Positions 53,691 through 63,654 are shown, counted from the stretch's first letter. The stretch: 64,000 bases of DNA from VFKU01 sp964620045 (GCA_964620045.1 CAZUJL010000001.1:533389-597388), one strand, 5' to 3'. The notes: generated from the sequence alone by a model not told the origin. Numbers and translations: made by a program.

Positions 53691-54980
53691 ATGGGAGATC
53701 GGCTAAGCAAGTCGCGCGCGCTGTGGGAACGGGCGAACCGCGTGCTCGTGGGCGGCGTAAACAGCCCCGTACGCGCGTTCAAGGCCGTCGGCGGCCACCC
53801 TTTCTTCGCGGCATCCGGCAAGGACGCGCGCGTGACCGACGTCGATGGCAACGAGTACATCGACTATGTCCTTTCGTGGGGCCCGCTGATTCTCGGGCAC
53901 GCCCATCCTCGGGTGGTGGAGGCCGTATCGCGCGCGATGGAAAAAGGCGCGAGCTTCGGCATTCCAACGGAAGCCGAGATTACGCTGGGCGAAAAAATTG
54001 CCAAGCTGGTGCCGTGCGTGGAGAAGGTGCGGCTGGTGAACAGCGGCACCGAAGCCACCATGAGCGCGATTCGACTCGCGCGCGGTGTCACTGGCCGCGA
54101 TCTGATTGTGAAAGTCGAAGGCGGCTACCACGGCCACGTGGATGGATTGCTCGTCGCCGCCGGCAGCGGCCCAACCACCTTCGGCGCGCCGACGAGTCCC
54201 GGCGTGCCGAAATCGCATGTCGAGCAAACGCTGACGGTGCCGTATAACGACGTGGATGCCGTGGAGAAAGCACTGGAAACACGCGGCGCCGAAATTGCCT
54301 GCGTGATTCTTGAGCCGGTGCCGGGCAACATGGGTCTCGTGACGCCGGCGCACGGATATCTCGAAGCCTTGCGTCGCCTGACAAAAAAACACGGCGTGAT
54401 TCTGATCTTCGACGAGGTCATGTCCGGATTCCGCGTGAGTCTCGGCGGCGCACAGGCGCGTTTCGGCGTAACGCCGGATCTCGTTACGCTGGGCAAAGTC
54501 ATCGGCGGCGGACTGCCGGTCGGCGCATACGGCGGACCCGCGGCGCTCATGGATGAAATCTCGCCGGTCGGCAAGATTTATCAGGCCGGCACACTGTCTG
54601 GAAATCCGCTCGCAACCGCGGCCGGGCTCGCCACCCTGGAAGAAATCGAGAAGCCGGACGTGCTCGATTGCGTGGAGCGCGCGCTGACCGAACTGGGCGC
54701 GGGATTCGAGACGCTTGCCAAGGAAGCCGGCATTCCCGTGTGCCTCGGGCAAGCTGGCACGATGGCGGGCATCTTCTTCTGCGACGGCGACGTGATGAAT
54801 TATCAGCAGGCGCTCAAGAGCGACACGAAGCGCTACGCCAAATTTTTCAACGGCATGCTGGAGCGCGGCGTGTACTTTGCGCCGGCGCAGTTCGAGGCGT
54901 ACTTCGGCAGCACGGCACACGGCGAGGCGGAAATCGACCAGACGCTGACCGCGGCGCGCGAAGTGTTCGGAACACTCTAG
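53691..54980 (+). CDS. hemL: Glutamate-1-semialdehyde 2,1-aminomutase
   Basis: 429 residues. PLP enzyme that makes 5-aminolevulinate. PLP-Lys269 lies in TLGKVIGGGLPVGAYGG, with GGVNSPVRAF at the start and FDEVMSGFRV before the lysine. GAGGCAGG precedes the ATG. Together with hemA it completes the C5 route. The gene follows the unknown protein by 8 nt. Confidence 0.97.
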   Translation: MGDRLSKSRALWERANRVLVGGVNSPVRAFKAVGGHPFFAASGKDARVTDVDGNEYIDYVLSWGPLILGHAHPRVVEAVSRAMEKGASFGIPTEAEITLGEKIAKLVPCVEKVRLVNSGTEATMSAIRLARGVTGRDLIVKVEGGYHGHVDGLLVAAGSGPTTFGAPTSPGVPKSHVEQTLTVPYNDVDAVEKALETRGAEIACVILEPVPGNMGLVTPAHGYLEALRRLTKKHGVILIFDEVMSGFRVSLGGAQARFGVTPDLVTLGKVIGGGLPVGAYGGPAALMDEISPVGKIYQAGTLSGNPLATAAGLATLEEIEKPDVLDCVERALTELGAGFETLAKEAGIPVCLGQAGTMAGIFFCDGDVMNYQQALKSDTKRYAKFFNGMLERGVYFAPAQFEAYFGSTAHGEAEIDQTLTAAREVFGTL

Positions 54981-54983
54981 CGC

Positions 54984-55256
54984 ATGAGCAACAAACTCGC
55001 GACGACGTTCACCGACCCGGCCGTGGCCGTGGCGACCATCGTGGCGACGGTGCTCATCGTGATCGACCCTCGGCAGGCACTAATGATCCTCGCCGCGGCG
55101 GAATTCGTGGTGGGCGCGGGCTGCGCGAACCACGTGCGCACTTCGCTCAAGCGCACACCGCCCGCGCCGCCGTCCGCCCTATTGTTCGCCGTGCTCGCCG
55201 CATTCTGGCTCACGATGGCCGGCCTGAGCCTGTGGTGGTACGTGCGGGGTACGTAA
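54984..55256 (+). CDS. Small membrane protein after hemL
   Basis: 90 residues with three likely membrane helices (about 12-27, 30-48 and 64-85). It starts 3 nt after the hemL stop, so it is co-transcribed. No homology recognised. It is convergent with the AsmA-like gene. Confidence 0.6.
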   Translation: MSNKLATTFTDPAVAVATIVATVLIVIDPRQALMILAAAEFVVGAGCANHVRTSLKRTPPAPPSALLFAVLAAFWLTMAGLSLWWYVRGT

Positions 55257-55264
55257 GCCGCCAA

Positions 55265-58200
55265 TCACGACTTCGATTCGTACCGATTGTCCTTCTTGCT
55301 GCCGCCGGGGATCAGTTTGCGAAGGCCCTCGCCTATCGCCTTCAACACGCCTTCGCCGGCACGCAACGGCGTGGTGGCTACGCTCTTCCCCGCCGCGCCC
55401 ATGATGCTCGCCTGAGGATCGTACGGTGATCCGTGAATGCTGACGGGAACACCAACCAGGTCTGTCGATACCGCGGTGGCAATGTCGCCAATGATGGGCA
55501 CGCTGCCGACGACCTTGCCGACACTTTCCAGCACGCGTGTAAAGGTTTCGACATTGGTTTTTTCCGTGGCGAAATCGATGGTCCCGGTACCGGTGACCGT
55601 GTACGCACCACCGTCGAGCTGCGTCTCCCGCAGATCCATCACGCCGTTGGTCATCACGATCTCGCCGGTCCAGGTTTTGTACGAAAGCCCCTGGTCCTTC
55701 AGCGACGGCACCTTGAGCATGATGATCTCCGTCGTGCGCAGCGCGGCGAGCAATTTTCCGGCAAAGCCGGCGCTGCCGACCGATCCCTGCTTGGCGGACC
55801 AGCGCGCGCTGCCCGAGCCGTTCGCGAGCATTTCTTTGTAGTCGCCCAACGGCGCGTCAAAAGTGAGTTCGCCGTTCATCGTGCCATAGAAGCCGCGATC
55901 TTGCGGAAAGAGCATGTCGTTGATGGCGCGGCCGTCGAGCGCATTCCACTTGAGCGCCGACTTCACAATCGCATCGGTGCGCTCGTCGGGCAGGATCACA
56001 ATCGATCCGAGTATTGTTCCTTCGCCGGTGCGGGCGGAAATTTCAGGAATGCGGACGGCACGATCCTCGCCGAGAATGCGAAAGGACACGTTGTCCAACT
56101 TTCCGCGGCGGTAATACACCTCTCCAAGATCGACGGTAAACGCGCCCGTGATCGGATGGTCCCAAAAGCTGCCCTTGGGCGTTGGCGCTGCGGCGGCCAT
56201 TTCAATATCCGCATCGGTGTCGGCATCCGTGAGCACGGTGCGTATGGCGCGGCTGAGCTCGACCAGTGACTCCACGTCGAGTTTTTTGCCCGTGGCCGCG
56301 CCCGACCAGCGCCGATCGATGCGCGTAAGCGAGATCGTAGCGTCGGAACGCGCGCCGTCGATCTCGAGCGATTCACACGAAAACACATCGGGCGTGTAAT
56401 GAATGGCCCCCTGCATCCGCTCCAGCGCCGCCTCTGGCGAGAGTGCCAGCGCGGCCTGATCGATTTGGAAATCGCCCGCGAAGGGATCGAAGTGCAACGT
56501 ACCGTGGATACGCCCATCGGCCGTCGCGCCTTCGGGCAAAAACGCGGCCAGCGGTTTCAGGTTCGCCTCAAACGGTACCGATTTGTTCTTCACGGCGCCT
56601 GTGAAGCGAAACGCGGGCGCGCCCTGCACCTGTGCCTCTACGGATTCAATGGTCCATTTCTTCTGCGCGGCGCCGGCCATGGCAAGGGTAAACGGCGTGC
56701 CCGAGGCCTTGCGCAGGATCGATTCGGAGTTCAGCGCCACCGCGGTCGCATCGGCCGTAACGGAATATGTTTTTTTCGCCTGGTCATAGTTGAACGTCGC
56801 CTGAATGGGTCCGATACCACTCAAGCGCGGGAAAAACGCAGACACGATCTTGTGCGCCGGGGCAGTTCCCGTAGCGTCAATGGTCACTGCTTTTTTTGCA
56901 AACACAAGCGTGCCGTCGAGCGCGGCGCCGGACTCGTCCTTCGCGCGCTTCACATTGAGTGTGAGCGGCTCGCCCTCCGCGCGCGGGAATTGCGCGAGAA
57001 GATCGAACACGGACGGGCCCAGCGCCGCCGTACCTTTGTAAATGTCGTTCGCGGACTTGAGCGACGCCAGCAACGCAGGGACCACTTTCGACGGGTCCGT
57101 GTCGAGCGTACCCGTCCACACGCGATCCTTGACCGCGTAACTACCCACCAGCGCGACCGGTGTGCGGCTTCCGTCCACGGCGCGAAGATTCACGGCCACC
57201 GCGTCGCCCTTGGTGGAAAATGTGCCGGCCACCTCGCGCGCATCCACGGCGAGTATGTCGTCGGTGTATTTCAGACGGGCATCGCGCAGCGCGCCTTCAA
57301 CAATTAGATTGTCCGGCGTAGCGTTGCCCTGCGCGAAGGTGCCGGCGAGTTTCGTGATCGACAGACGGCCGCCAACGTCCTGCACATCGCCATGCTCCTT
57401 CAACAAGGTCCACGGCAGGTTCGCCAGGTTCAGATCGCCCTTCAGATCCACACGCAGTTGTTTGTTCGCGCGATCCGGAAACAACGTGCCGGAGATATGC
57501 GCGTCGTCGCTGCGGATTTCCTGGATCGTGATTAAGCCATCGGCGGCGGACGCCTTTCCGCGAAGAGCACGCGTGGCCTGTGCAATGCCTTTCTGCGCGG
57601 GGTTCTCGACCCGAGAAACCACCGTGATCCCGCTGAAGCCGAGATCGCCGCGCGCCACATGCCAGTCGCCGTCAATGCTGTCCGCCGCGAACCCCGCCAG
57701 CACGACCTCGGCGCCGGGGTCGGCCTCGAAACTCGCGCGCGGCCGCTCGAACAACGCCAGCAAGGCATCCAGCGATACCTCGGTCGCGCGCGCCTCGGTG
57801 ACCGAGACGCTCCAGTCTTCCGTCGATGCGTACGATCCCGCAGCATCGAAGTGCGCGCTGGGCGACTGCCAGTCGAGTTTGGCGATGTCGAACTGCTCGC
57901 CCGTCCACACCCCGCGCACCGCGCTCGCGCCGGAAATCTCCGGCCGGCTCGGCACCATGAGCCGCGCGTGAATATCCGCACCGGGCCCGGGGTCGGTGGG
58001 CATGAAGGTCATGTCGGCGGCAAACATGCCCGTGGGCGGATTCGTCAGCGGGAGCATTTCCGTTTGCACGCCGCGCAGCCACGCGCCGCCGTCCGCCTGC
58101 CACGGCGAACCGGGCTCAGCGCGGAGCAATTGCACGTCGCCGTACAACCGCGCGGCATCGCCCCAGGCCACGAGCATGGCGTCCGCATGAATCCCAATGC

Positions 58201-58753
58201 GCGACGTCAGCAGATCGTCGATGCGAATATCAGAAGCCAGAAACGGCTCGGTATCGGTATCGAAGTACACGTGCGCGGCCGCCGTGATCTCTTCGATGGT
58301 GACCTTCACGGCCGGAGGACCGTCGCCGCGGCCCTTGGTGTGCTCCTTCACCGTCTGCCGCACGTCGCCGATGATCGTGTCGATCGCGTCCACGTCCTCC
58401 GGCAAGCGCACGATAAGTCCGGAGATGTCGCCGCGTGCGATGAATATCTCGCGTGCCAATAAACGGCGGAGATTCACGTGCACATCAACGCGCTCGATAG
58501 TTGCTTGCGCCTCGGGCACGGCAAGCGTGAGACCGGTGGCGGTCACGCGGCCCGTCCACAGCGAGGCGCGCAGCCGATCAATCTTCATGTCGATGCCGGT
58601 ATATTGCGCGACGGCGGCCTCGGCGAGCTTACGGACGCGCTCCGTATTCAGCAGCACATGCGCCGCGACGGCGATTACAGCGATGCCAACCACCAGCAAC
58701 ACGGCCAACGTCGCAAGGATGCGGCGAAGGTGTTTGCGTTTGGTTGCGGCCAT
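55265..58753 (-). CDS. AsmA-like envelope protein
   Basis: 1162 residues. A single N-terminal membrane helix (about 10-32) is followed by the AsmA start (VRKLAEAAVAQYTGIDMKI, RLRASLWTGRVTATGLTLA) and a very long beta-rich region ending with an AsmA_2-like block (GSARWSAKQGSVGSAGFAGK). Members of this group (AsmA, YhdP, TamB) are bridge-like lipid carriers between the membranes. GGGGG precedes the ATG. It is the last gene of the minus-strand cytochrome operon, but 79 nt away from ccsA. Confidence 0.82.
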   Translation of the reverse strand: MAATKRKHLRRILATLAVLLVVGIAVIAVAAHVLLNTERVRKLAEAAVAQYTGIDMKIDRLRASLWTGRVTATGLTLAVPEAQATIERVDVHVNLRRLLAREIFIARGDISGLIVRLPEDVDAIDTIIGDVRQTVKEHTKGRGDGPPAVKVTIEEITAAAHVYFDTDTEPFLASDIRIDDLLTSRIGIHADAMLVAWGDAARLYGDVQLLRAEPGSPWQADGGAWLRGVQTEMLPLTNPPTGMFAADMTFMPTDPGPGADIHARLMVPSRPEISGASAVRGVWTGEQFDIAKLDWQSPSAHFDAAGSYASTEDWSVSVTEARATEVSLDALLALFERPRASFEADPGAEVVLAGFAADSIDGDWHVARGDLGFSGITVVSRVENPAQKGIAQATRALRGKASAADGLITIQEIRSDDAHISGTLFPDRANKQLRVDLKGDLNLANLPWTLLKEHGDVQDVGGRLSITKLAGTFAQGNATPDNLIVEGALRDARLKYTDDILAVDAREVAGTFSTKGDAVAVNLRAVDGSRTPVALVGSYAVKDRVWTGTLDTDPSKVVPALLASLKSANDIYKGTAALGPSVFDLLAQFPRAEGEPLTLNVKRAKDESGAALDGTLVFAKKAVTIDATGTAPAHKIVSAFFPRLSGIGPIQATFNYDQAKKTYSVTADATAVALNSESILRKASGTPFTLAMAGAAQKKWTIESVEAQVQGAPAFRFTGAVKNKSVPFEANLKPLAAFLPEGATADGRIHGTLHFDPFAGDFQIDQAALALSPEAALERMQGAIHYTPDVFSCESLEIDGARSDATISLTRIDRRWSGAATGKKLDVESLVELSRAIRTVLTDADTDADIEMAAAAPTPKGSFWDHPITGAFTVDLGEVYYRRGKLDNVSFRILGEDRAVRIPEISARTGEGTILGSIVILPDERTDAIVKSALKWNALDGRAINDMLFPQDRGFYGTMNGELTFDAPLGDYKEMLANGSGSARWSAKQGSVGSAGFAGKLLAALRTTEIIMLKVPSLKDQGLSYKTWTGEIVMTNGVMDLRETQLDGGAYTVTGTGTIDFATEKTNVETFTRVLESVGKVVGSVPIIGDIATAVSTDLVGVPVSIHGSPYDPQASIMGAAGKSVATTPLRAGEGVLKAIGEGLRKLIPGGSKKDNRYESKS

Positions 58754-58772
58754 GTCGGCCCCCGAATCGAAA

Positions 58773-58818
58773 CACGCGCACCGGTGCGCGTGCCTTCCTC
58801 ACAATAACACGCGCACCG
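58773..58818 (-). promoter_or_regulatory. Triple 10-mer with alternative hairpins between ccsA and the AsmA-like gene
   Basis: CACGCGCACC occurs at 58773-58782 and 58808-58817, with its complement GGTGCGCGTG at 58783-58792. The first pair is a perfect 20-bp palindrome without loop; the complement and the third copy (58782-58792 with 58808-58818) can form an 11-bp stem with a 15-nt loop holding GAGGAAGG. The two pairings exclude each other. Confidence 0.6.
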
Positions 58819-58832
58819 AGCAGGCTATTGCG

Positions 58833-60869
58833 CTATTTGGCGATGAGCGGCTCAGCCGGAGCGGATTCGCCACGGCGCGGTTTCGAGGTCGGCGCGTTGG
58901 GGGCGAACCGTTCGCGCAGCAGCACGAAGAAGCCAAGCGCGATCATGAGCCCCTGCGTGCTCCAGAAGATGTAGGTCGCCGTCCAAATGCCGTTGGTGAA
59001 GCCGTAGCTGTGCAGGCCGACGCCGAGCAAGTTCACGCCCCACCACGAGAACGCGACCACACACCCGGTCGCGATCGCGGCGAGATGAATGCCCATGTCG
59101 CGGATGTAGCCGCCCATGCGCGCATGCAACGTGGCAAGCATCGCGAGGCAGATGAGCGCCGCGCCGTTTTCCTTCGGGTCCCAACCCCAGAAGCGGCCCC
59201 AGGAGTAGTTGGCCCAGATGCCGCCGAGGACGGTGCCAATGAAGGCGAACAACAAGCCAAAGCACGTCACGCCATACACCATGCGCGTCAGCGAGCGGTA
59301 GAAATCGCGATCGTCGCGCTTGAACCCGAACACGCGACCGAACACATACACATGCGCGATGCCCGCGGCCAGCATGCCGGCCGCGTAGCCTACGTTGATA
59401 ATCGTGACGTGCGTGGCGAGCCAGAAGTTCGTATCGAGCACGGCGACCAGCACCGGCATGGTGTCCTGCGCATTCGTGATTTCGTAACGATTGGCGAGGA
59501 ACATCCCCAGCGTGCCGAGAAACGCGCCGACGGAGAGCGCGATGCGGCGACGATTCACCACTTCGATGAACAGCGCGACCAGCACGGCCACGGCCGTGAT
59601 GAACAGGATCGTCTCGTACAGCGTGGAGATGGGCGGGCGGCTGCGGATGATGCAGCGGTACGTGATGCCGGTAACCAAAAGCGCAAGCGGCACGGTTACC
59701 AGCGTGGCGGTCAGCCAGCCCAGCACGCGCGACCGCATGTTCAGCCACGACAAGGCCGCGGCCAGGAAGCTCAGGATGAAAAACACCTGCGCATAGGAGA
59801 AGAACTTGGCCTTGTAAAACGAGACCTCAAGCGGAATCTTGTTGTACTCGCCGCGCGCCTTGGCCGACGCAACGGACAGCGTATGAAAATCATTCGCCGC
59901 GGCCTTGAACTGGAGCTTGTCGCGCAGCACCGCCGGCAATTTTTCGAGCGCGGCGAGTTCGCCGACGTCGCCCGGATTCAGCGCTTCGACCGCGAAGGTC
60001 TCGCGCGCCAGTGAACCGGCCGAGAACCATTCCGTCCGGGCTTTGTCGGCCGGCGGGATCAGCGCGAGGCCGATGCCCGTCTGCGCGGCGGTGAGCAGCG
60101 GGTTCAGGAATTCGCCAAACGCGGCAGACTCGCGCGCGACGTTCTCCTCGCTGTTGCCTTCCTGCTTGAGCTGTTCGAGCGCGGCCGAGGCCAGGCGAAG
60201 CTGGCGGCCCTCGGTGAGCACGCGGCTCAGCGTGAGGCCCGTCGTGGCAGCGTCCGGAAAAATGCGCTGGGCGAGCGAACTCTTCGAGGCATCAAAGGGC
60301 GCGCGCGCAAAGTCGAAATAATGCGTGACCGCTTCGAATTCCTGCACGGACTGCTCGAGCGCGATGATCATCTGCTGCTGCACGGTGCGCTTGGTCGCCT
60401 CGACATCGAAGGCCGCCTTCGCGCGGTCGAACAGCGCCTGGCGCGCGGGAAGCAGATCGTTGTAGCTGAACCGGTCGCGCAGTTTGCCGCCGTGCGATTT
60501 CGCGCCGAGCCCCGTGACGTAGTCCACGTTGTCGACGATAAAGTGGCGGTAATCGACGGCGACTTCGGGATAGAACATGCAATCCAGCAGCCACTCCATC
60601 GGAGTAAGCTTGATCTTCGCGCCGGATTCCAGCTCCTGCGTAAACGTGCGCTTACCGTTCAGGCGCAGCAGCAAAAAGCTCGCGTAGGTATCGAGCGGCT
60701 TCACACGGCCGCCTTCCTGAATGGGCAGCGTGCGGAAGGTGTCGAGCGTGGCGGCGTCCCATTTGCCCGCGCTCTGCGATTCTTTCGATGCGGCCGCCGA
60801 CGCGATCGGCGAGACGCACAGCGCGGCCGCGATCGAAAAAGCCAGGATCGTTGCGACGGATTTCTTCAT
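58833..60869 (-). CDS. ccsA: Cytochrome c biogenesis protein CcsA (System II), long form
   Basis: 678 residues. A signal-like N-terminus and a long periplasmic region (about 30-350) precede about eight C-terminal helices. The heme-handling WWD-type signature is GRFWGWDPKENGA. ResB and CcsA together move heme out and attach it to apocytochromes at CxxCH sites. The N-terminal extension resembles ResB-partner domains found in fused forms. The ATG overlaps the resB stop (ATGA). Confidence 0.88.
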   Translation of the reverse strand: MKKSVATILAFSIAAALCVSPIASAAASKESQSAGKWDAATLDTFRTLPIQEGGRVKPLDTYASFLLLRLNGKRTFTQELESGAKIKLTPMEWLLDCMFYPEVAVDYRHFIVDNVDYVTGLGAKSHGGKLRDRFSYNDLLPARQALFDRAKAAFDVEATKRTVQQQMIIALEQSVQEFEAVTHYFDFARAPFDASKSSLAQRIFPDAATTGLTLSRVLTEGRQLRLASAALEQLKQEGNSEENVARESAAFGEFLNPLLTAAQTGIGLALIPPADKARTEWFSAGSLARETFAVEALNPGDVGELAALEKLPAVLRDKLQFKAAANDFHTLSVASAKARGEYNKIPLEVSFYKAKFFSYAQVFFILSFLAAALSWLNMRSRVLGWLTATLVTVPLALLVTGITYRCIIRSRPPISTLYETILFITAVAVLVALFIEVVNRRRIALSVGAFLGTLGMFLANRYEITNAQDTMPVLVAVLDTNFWLATHVTIINVGYAAGMLAAGIAHVYVFGRVFGFKRDDRDFYRSLTRMVYGVTCFGLLFAFIGTVLGGIWANYSWGRFWGWDPKENGAALICLAMLATLHARMGGYIRDMGIHLAAIATGCVVAFSWWGVNLLGVGLHSYGFTNGIWTATYIFWSTQGLMIALGFFVLLRERFAPNAPTSKPRRGESAPAEPLIAK

Positions 60870-62026
60870 GCCACGCGCCTCCGGGATTCCGCCCGCATAT
60901 AGCCGAGCAGCTTCTGCGTAAAATGCACCAGCAACCCGATGCCGACAATGATACAGGCCACGAGCGGGCCCTGGTCGGCGGGGTTTCGGACGACTTCAAA
61001 CACGGTGTACAGCGTGTCGTTCGGGCCCGCGTTTGGCGGGCCGTACGACGCCTGGAAGAACGTGTACCCGCGATCGCGCAGCGGGTGGTTCATGTAAATC
61101 TTCACCTTCTGCTCTTCGCCATTTTCTTTCTTCGTAATGTAGGCCGCGAAGTCGCTGGCCATCGTCGTGCCGGGATGGAAATCGGCCTTAAACTCATCGA
61201 GGTACACCGTGAACGGCACCGGAAAGCGCTTCCGGTCGAGGCCGACGGTGTAGAACACATCGCCGCTCTTCACCGTAAACGGTTCGCGGTCCATGCCCCA
61301 CAAAATGCCTTCGGTCTTCTCGCCCGAGGCCTTGTCCGTCAGCGTGATGTACGCCGCCGGCACGTTCAGCTCCGCTTCTTTCTCCTCCGGTAGCGCAAGC
61401 ACGCGGAAGCCATCGACCACGCGCGCGTCTGCCCCTTCAACCGTGATGTTCTCGCGCACGGGCACGCCGTTCGGCACAAAACCGGATACAACAACATCGA
61501 AGGGAAGGTCCTTCGAGAAGAAATCGCGCGACTTGCCGGGACCGAGATCGCGGAACTCCTTGTCGGGTATCAAATGGAGCGTCGCGCCCGCCGCGGGTTT
61601 GCCAATCTCGATGTTCCAATCGTGGAAGCTCGAGAATTCGTTGCTCTGCTGCGTCGGATACAGGCGCATGTGTCCGCGATCGGAGAAGTGGAAGGTGATC
61701 GCGGAGCTGACGATCATCACCAGCACGCCAAAGTGCGCAAGAAGCAGGCCCGCGCGCGACCATGTCCGCCGAATGCGCAGCATGCCGGCGACGATCGTCA
61801 CCGCAAACAACGCGAGCAGGGTGTAGCCGCCGAGCAGAGGAATCGTAATCGGTCCGAGTTTGTAAAACGCGAAGGCCGACGAGAAAAAGTTTTTCTGCGC
61901 GGAGAAAAGGCCATAGTCGATCTGGTGGAACGTGCCGAACAGAATCAGGAAGAACATCAACATGAACAGCACGACCGCAAGGCCGTAGGACGAGAGCAAC
62001 GCGTAGAGTTTTTTCAGCAGGCTCAT
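60866..62026 (-). CDS. resB: ResB-like cytochrome c biogenesis protein
   Basis: 386 residues. Two N-terminal helices (YGLAVVLFMLMFFLILFGTF and a second hydrophobic span), a third before SSAITFHFSDRGHMRLYP, a long periplasmic domain and a C-terminal helix (ACIIVGIGLLVHF) are the ResB/Ccs1 plan. GPGKSRDFFSKDLPF and NHPLRDRGYTFFQASYG are characteristic. Coupled to ccsA by a 4-nt overlap, and 6 nt after the lipoprotein gene. Confidence 0.88.
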   Translation of the reverse strand: MSLLKKLYALLSSYGLAVVLFMLMFFLILFGTFHQIDYGLFSAQKNFFSSAFAFYKLGPITIPLLGGYTLLALFAVTIVAGMLRIRRTWSRAGLLLAHFGVLVMIVSSAITFHFSDRGHMRLYPTQQSNEFSSFHDWNIEIGKPAAGATLHLIPDKEFRDLGPGKSRDFFSKDLPFDVVVSGFVPNGVPVRENITVEGADARVVDGFRVLALPEEKEAELNVPAAYITLTDKASGEKTEGILWGMDREPFTVKSGDVFYTVGLDRKRFPVPFTVYLDEFKADFHPGTTMASDFAAYITKKENGEEQKVKIYMNHPLRDRGYTFFQASYGPPNAGPNDTLYTVFEVVRNPADQGPLVACIIVGIGLLVHFTQKLLGYMRAESRRRVA

Positions 62027-62032
62027 AGGACC

Positions 62033-63259
62033 CTATTTCTTTTTCAGCGACGCGCAGAACGCGGCGAACTTCTGCATGTTTTCCTGCGCCAGGGCTTCGG
62101 GCGCAACAAGTTTCACGAAAACGCTCTGACCGTCAACTTCGGCCAGCGCCCCAAAAAGCACATAGTTGGGTTTCGGCGTGTCGCCGCCCATGCCGGTGAA
62201 GGTGCCCTTCGCGATCAGCATCGGGACTTCCTCGTCGAACATGATGACGGGCGGCTGCAGTTCGAGTTCGGTTTCCTCGAGCGGAGGTTCGCCCATCTGC
62301 GCGAGCCAGCGGTTGAAGTTCTCGAGACGGCCGCCGGCCGTACCGGGCAGCGAGGCGATATAACACTCGCCTTCGCTCTGCGCGCCGAATTTATAGGTCA
62401 CGACGCGCATCGATGAACCGGCGGACTGCGTCCAGCCTTCCGGCGCTTTCCATTGCAGACCCGAGGCCTCGGCCGTGGTCGCCGGCGGGACGGCCGGTGC
62501 CGCCGCGGCATCAGCAGCAGGCGCGGGCGCTGTGGGGACGGCGTCCGATGCAGCCGCAGGCGCATTCATCTTGAGCGACTGCGCGAAGAGCGCGAAGTTG
62601 TCTTTCTGGTCCTGCACCATCTGATCGGGGCCCGTCATCTTGATGAAGACGGCCGCCATCGGCGCTTCGAGCAACGCGCCCACGAGACGATAACCGGGTT
62701 TGCGATCGGTGGCGCCCATCGGCAGAAAATCGCCGGTGAACTCCACGATCACCGCGTCGCGGCCCAGGATCGAGGCGCGCGGCAGACGCGCGAATTCGTC
62801 TTCGGAGTACGGCGGCTGGCCAAGCTGGCCGCGCCAACGGTTCGCGTTGACGAGCATCCCGCCGCCGGGCCCTTGCAACACGCTCACGTAACACTCGAGT
62901 TCGTTGTTCGGGCCGAAGGTAAAATTCGGATCGCGGAACTGGCTGGACGGCGCCTGCGTCCAACCCGCAGGCGTGTCGAAGGTGAACATGCCCGCGCTCG
63001 CGGACGCACCACCCGCTTGCGCGGCCTGCATCGGCGCCGCACCTTCAGGCGCGGGCCCACCAACCGGCGTCACCGGCTCAGACACCTGCGGCGACGCCAG
63101 CGCAAAGCGATCGGCGCTGGAGACATTGATCTGCGGCACGGGGCGCGTGTCGGAACGCGGGGCCGTTTCGGTAATTTCGACGCGATCGGCGGGTTTTTCG
63201 CACGCCATCAAAACGAACGCGGCGCAACCTGCGAGGAGCGTTTGGGCGATTTTCGTCAT
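62033..63259 (-). CDS. Lipoprotein with two homologous domains, unknown
   Basis: 408 residues. Lipobox LMAC puts the lipidated Cys at 20. A Pro/Ala-rich linker is followed by two similar domains, about 90-230 (FDTPAGWTQ, ECYVSVLQG, NRWRGQLGQPP) and 268-405 (WKAPEGWTQ, ECYIASLPG, NRWLAQMGEPP), clearly an internal duplication. GGAG precedes the ATG. It leads the operon resB-ccsA, so a periplasmic role in cytochrome maturation is an inference. Confidence 0.72.
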   Translation of the reverse strand: MTKIAQTLLAGCAAFVLMACEKPADRVEITETAPRSDTRPVPQINVSSADRFALASPQVSEPVTPVGGPAPEGAAPMQAAQAGGASASAGMFTFDTPAGWTQAPSSQFRDPNFTFGPNNELECYVSVLQGPGGGMLVNANRWRGQLGQPPYSEDEFARLPRASILGRDAVIVEFTGDFLPMGATDRKPGYRLVGALLEAPMAAVFIKMTGPDQMVQDQKDNFALFAQSLKMNAPAAASDAVPTAPAPAADAAAAPAVPPATTAEASGLQWKAPEGWTQSAGSSMRVVTYKFGAQSEGECYIASLPGTAGGRLENFNRWLAQMGEPPLEETELELQPPVIMFDEEVPMLIAKGTFTGMGGDTPKPNYVLFGALAEVDGQSVFVKLVAPEALAQENMQKFAAFCASLKKK

Positions 63260-63654
63260 GGATCTCCGGCCTGGAACGGTGAGGGCGGGCGCTTCATGGC
63301 CCGGACTCTGTATTTTACTGGTTGAACAAGGTGTGCTTCAATTGTCCAAGCCCTTGGCCTGCCGAGAATTACAAACACGAAACAGTGCTCAAAGTTCCGG
63401 CGAAACCACCTCAAAAACGACTGAAAACGCGGCGCACTCACGATGGCATGAAAAAATTACACAGCCTGCGGAAATTCATGTGCGTCGACTGAAATTTTAT
63501 GGCGCATTTTGATCGTTGAAGAAATGCTCGGCGCAGAGACGCAACTGATGTATTGCGAACAACTTCGCATAGATCTCACTTCGTTGTTTAACGCCGTGTT
63601 TCTCTTCCCCGACCTCGATCCAATGTGATACGCTGGTCGGCGCAAGAGGCTGCT
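63260..63654. other. Intergenic region at the right edge
   Basis: 395 nt without a convincing gene. It contains a minus-strand promoter for the lipoprotein operon (listed). The rest is of lower G+C and has no repeat I can name. Confidence 0.5.
63312..63341 (-). promoter_or_regulatory. Candidate promoter of the lipoprotein-resB-ccsA operon
   Basis: On the minus strand, TTGAAG (63341-63336), 18 nt, then TAAAAT (63317-63312), about 53 nt before the ATG. Confidence 0.4.
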
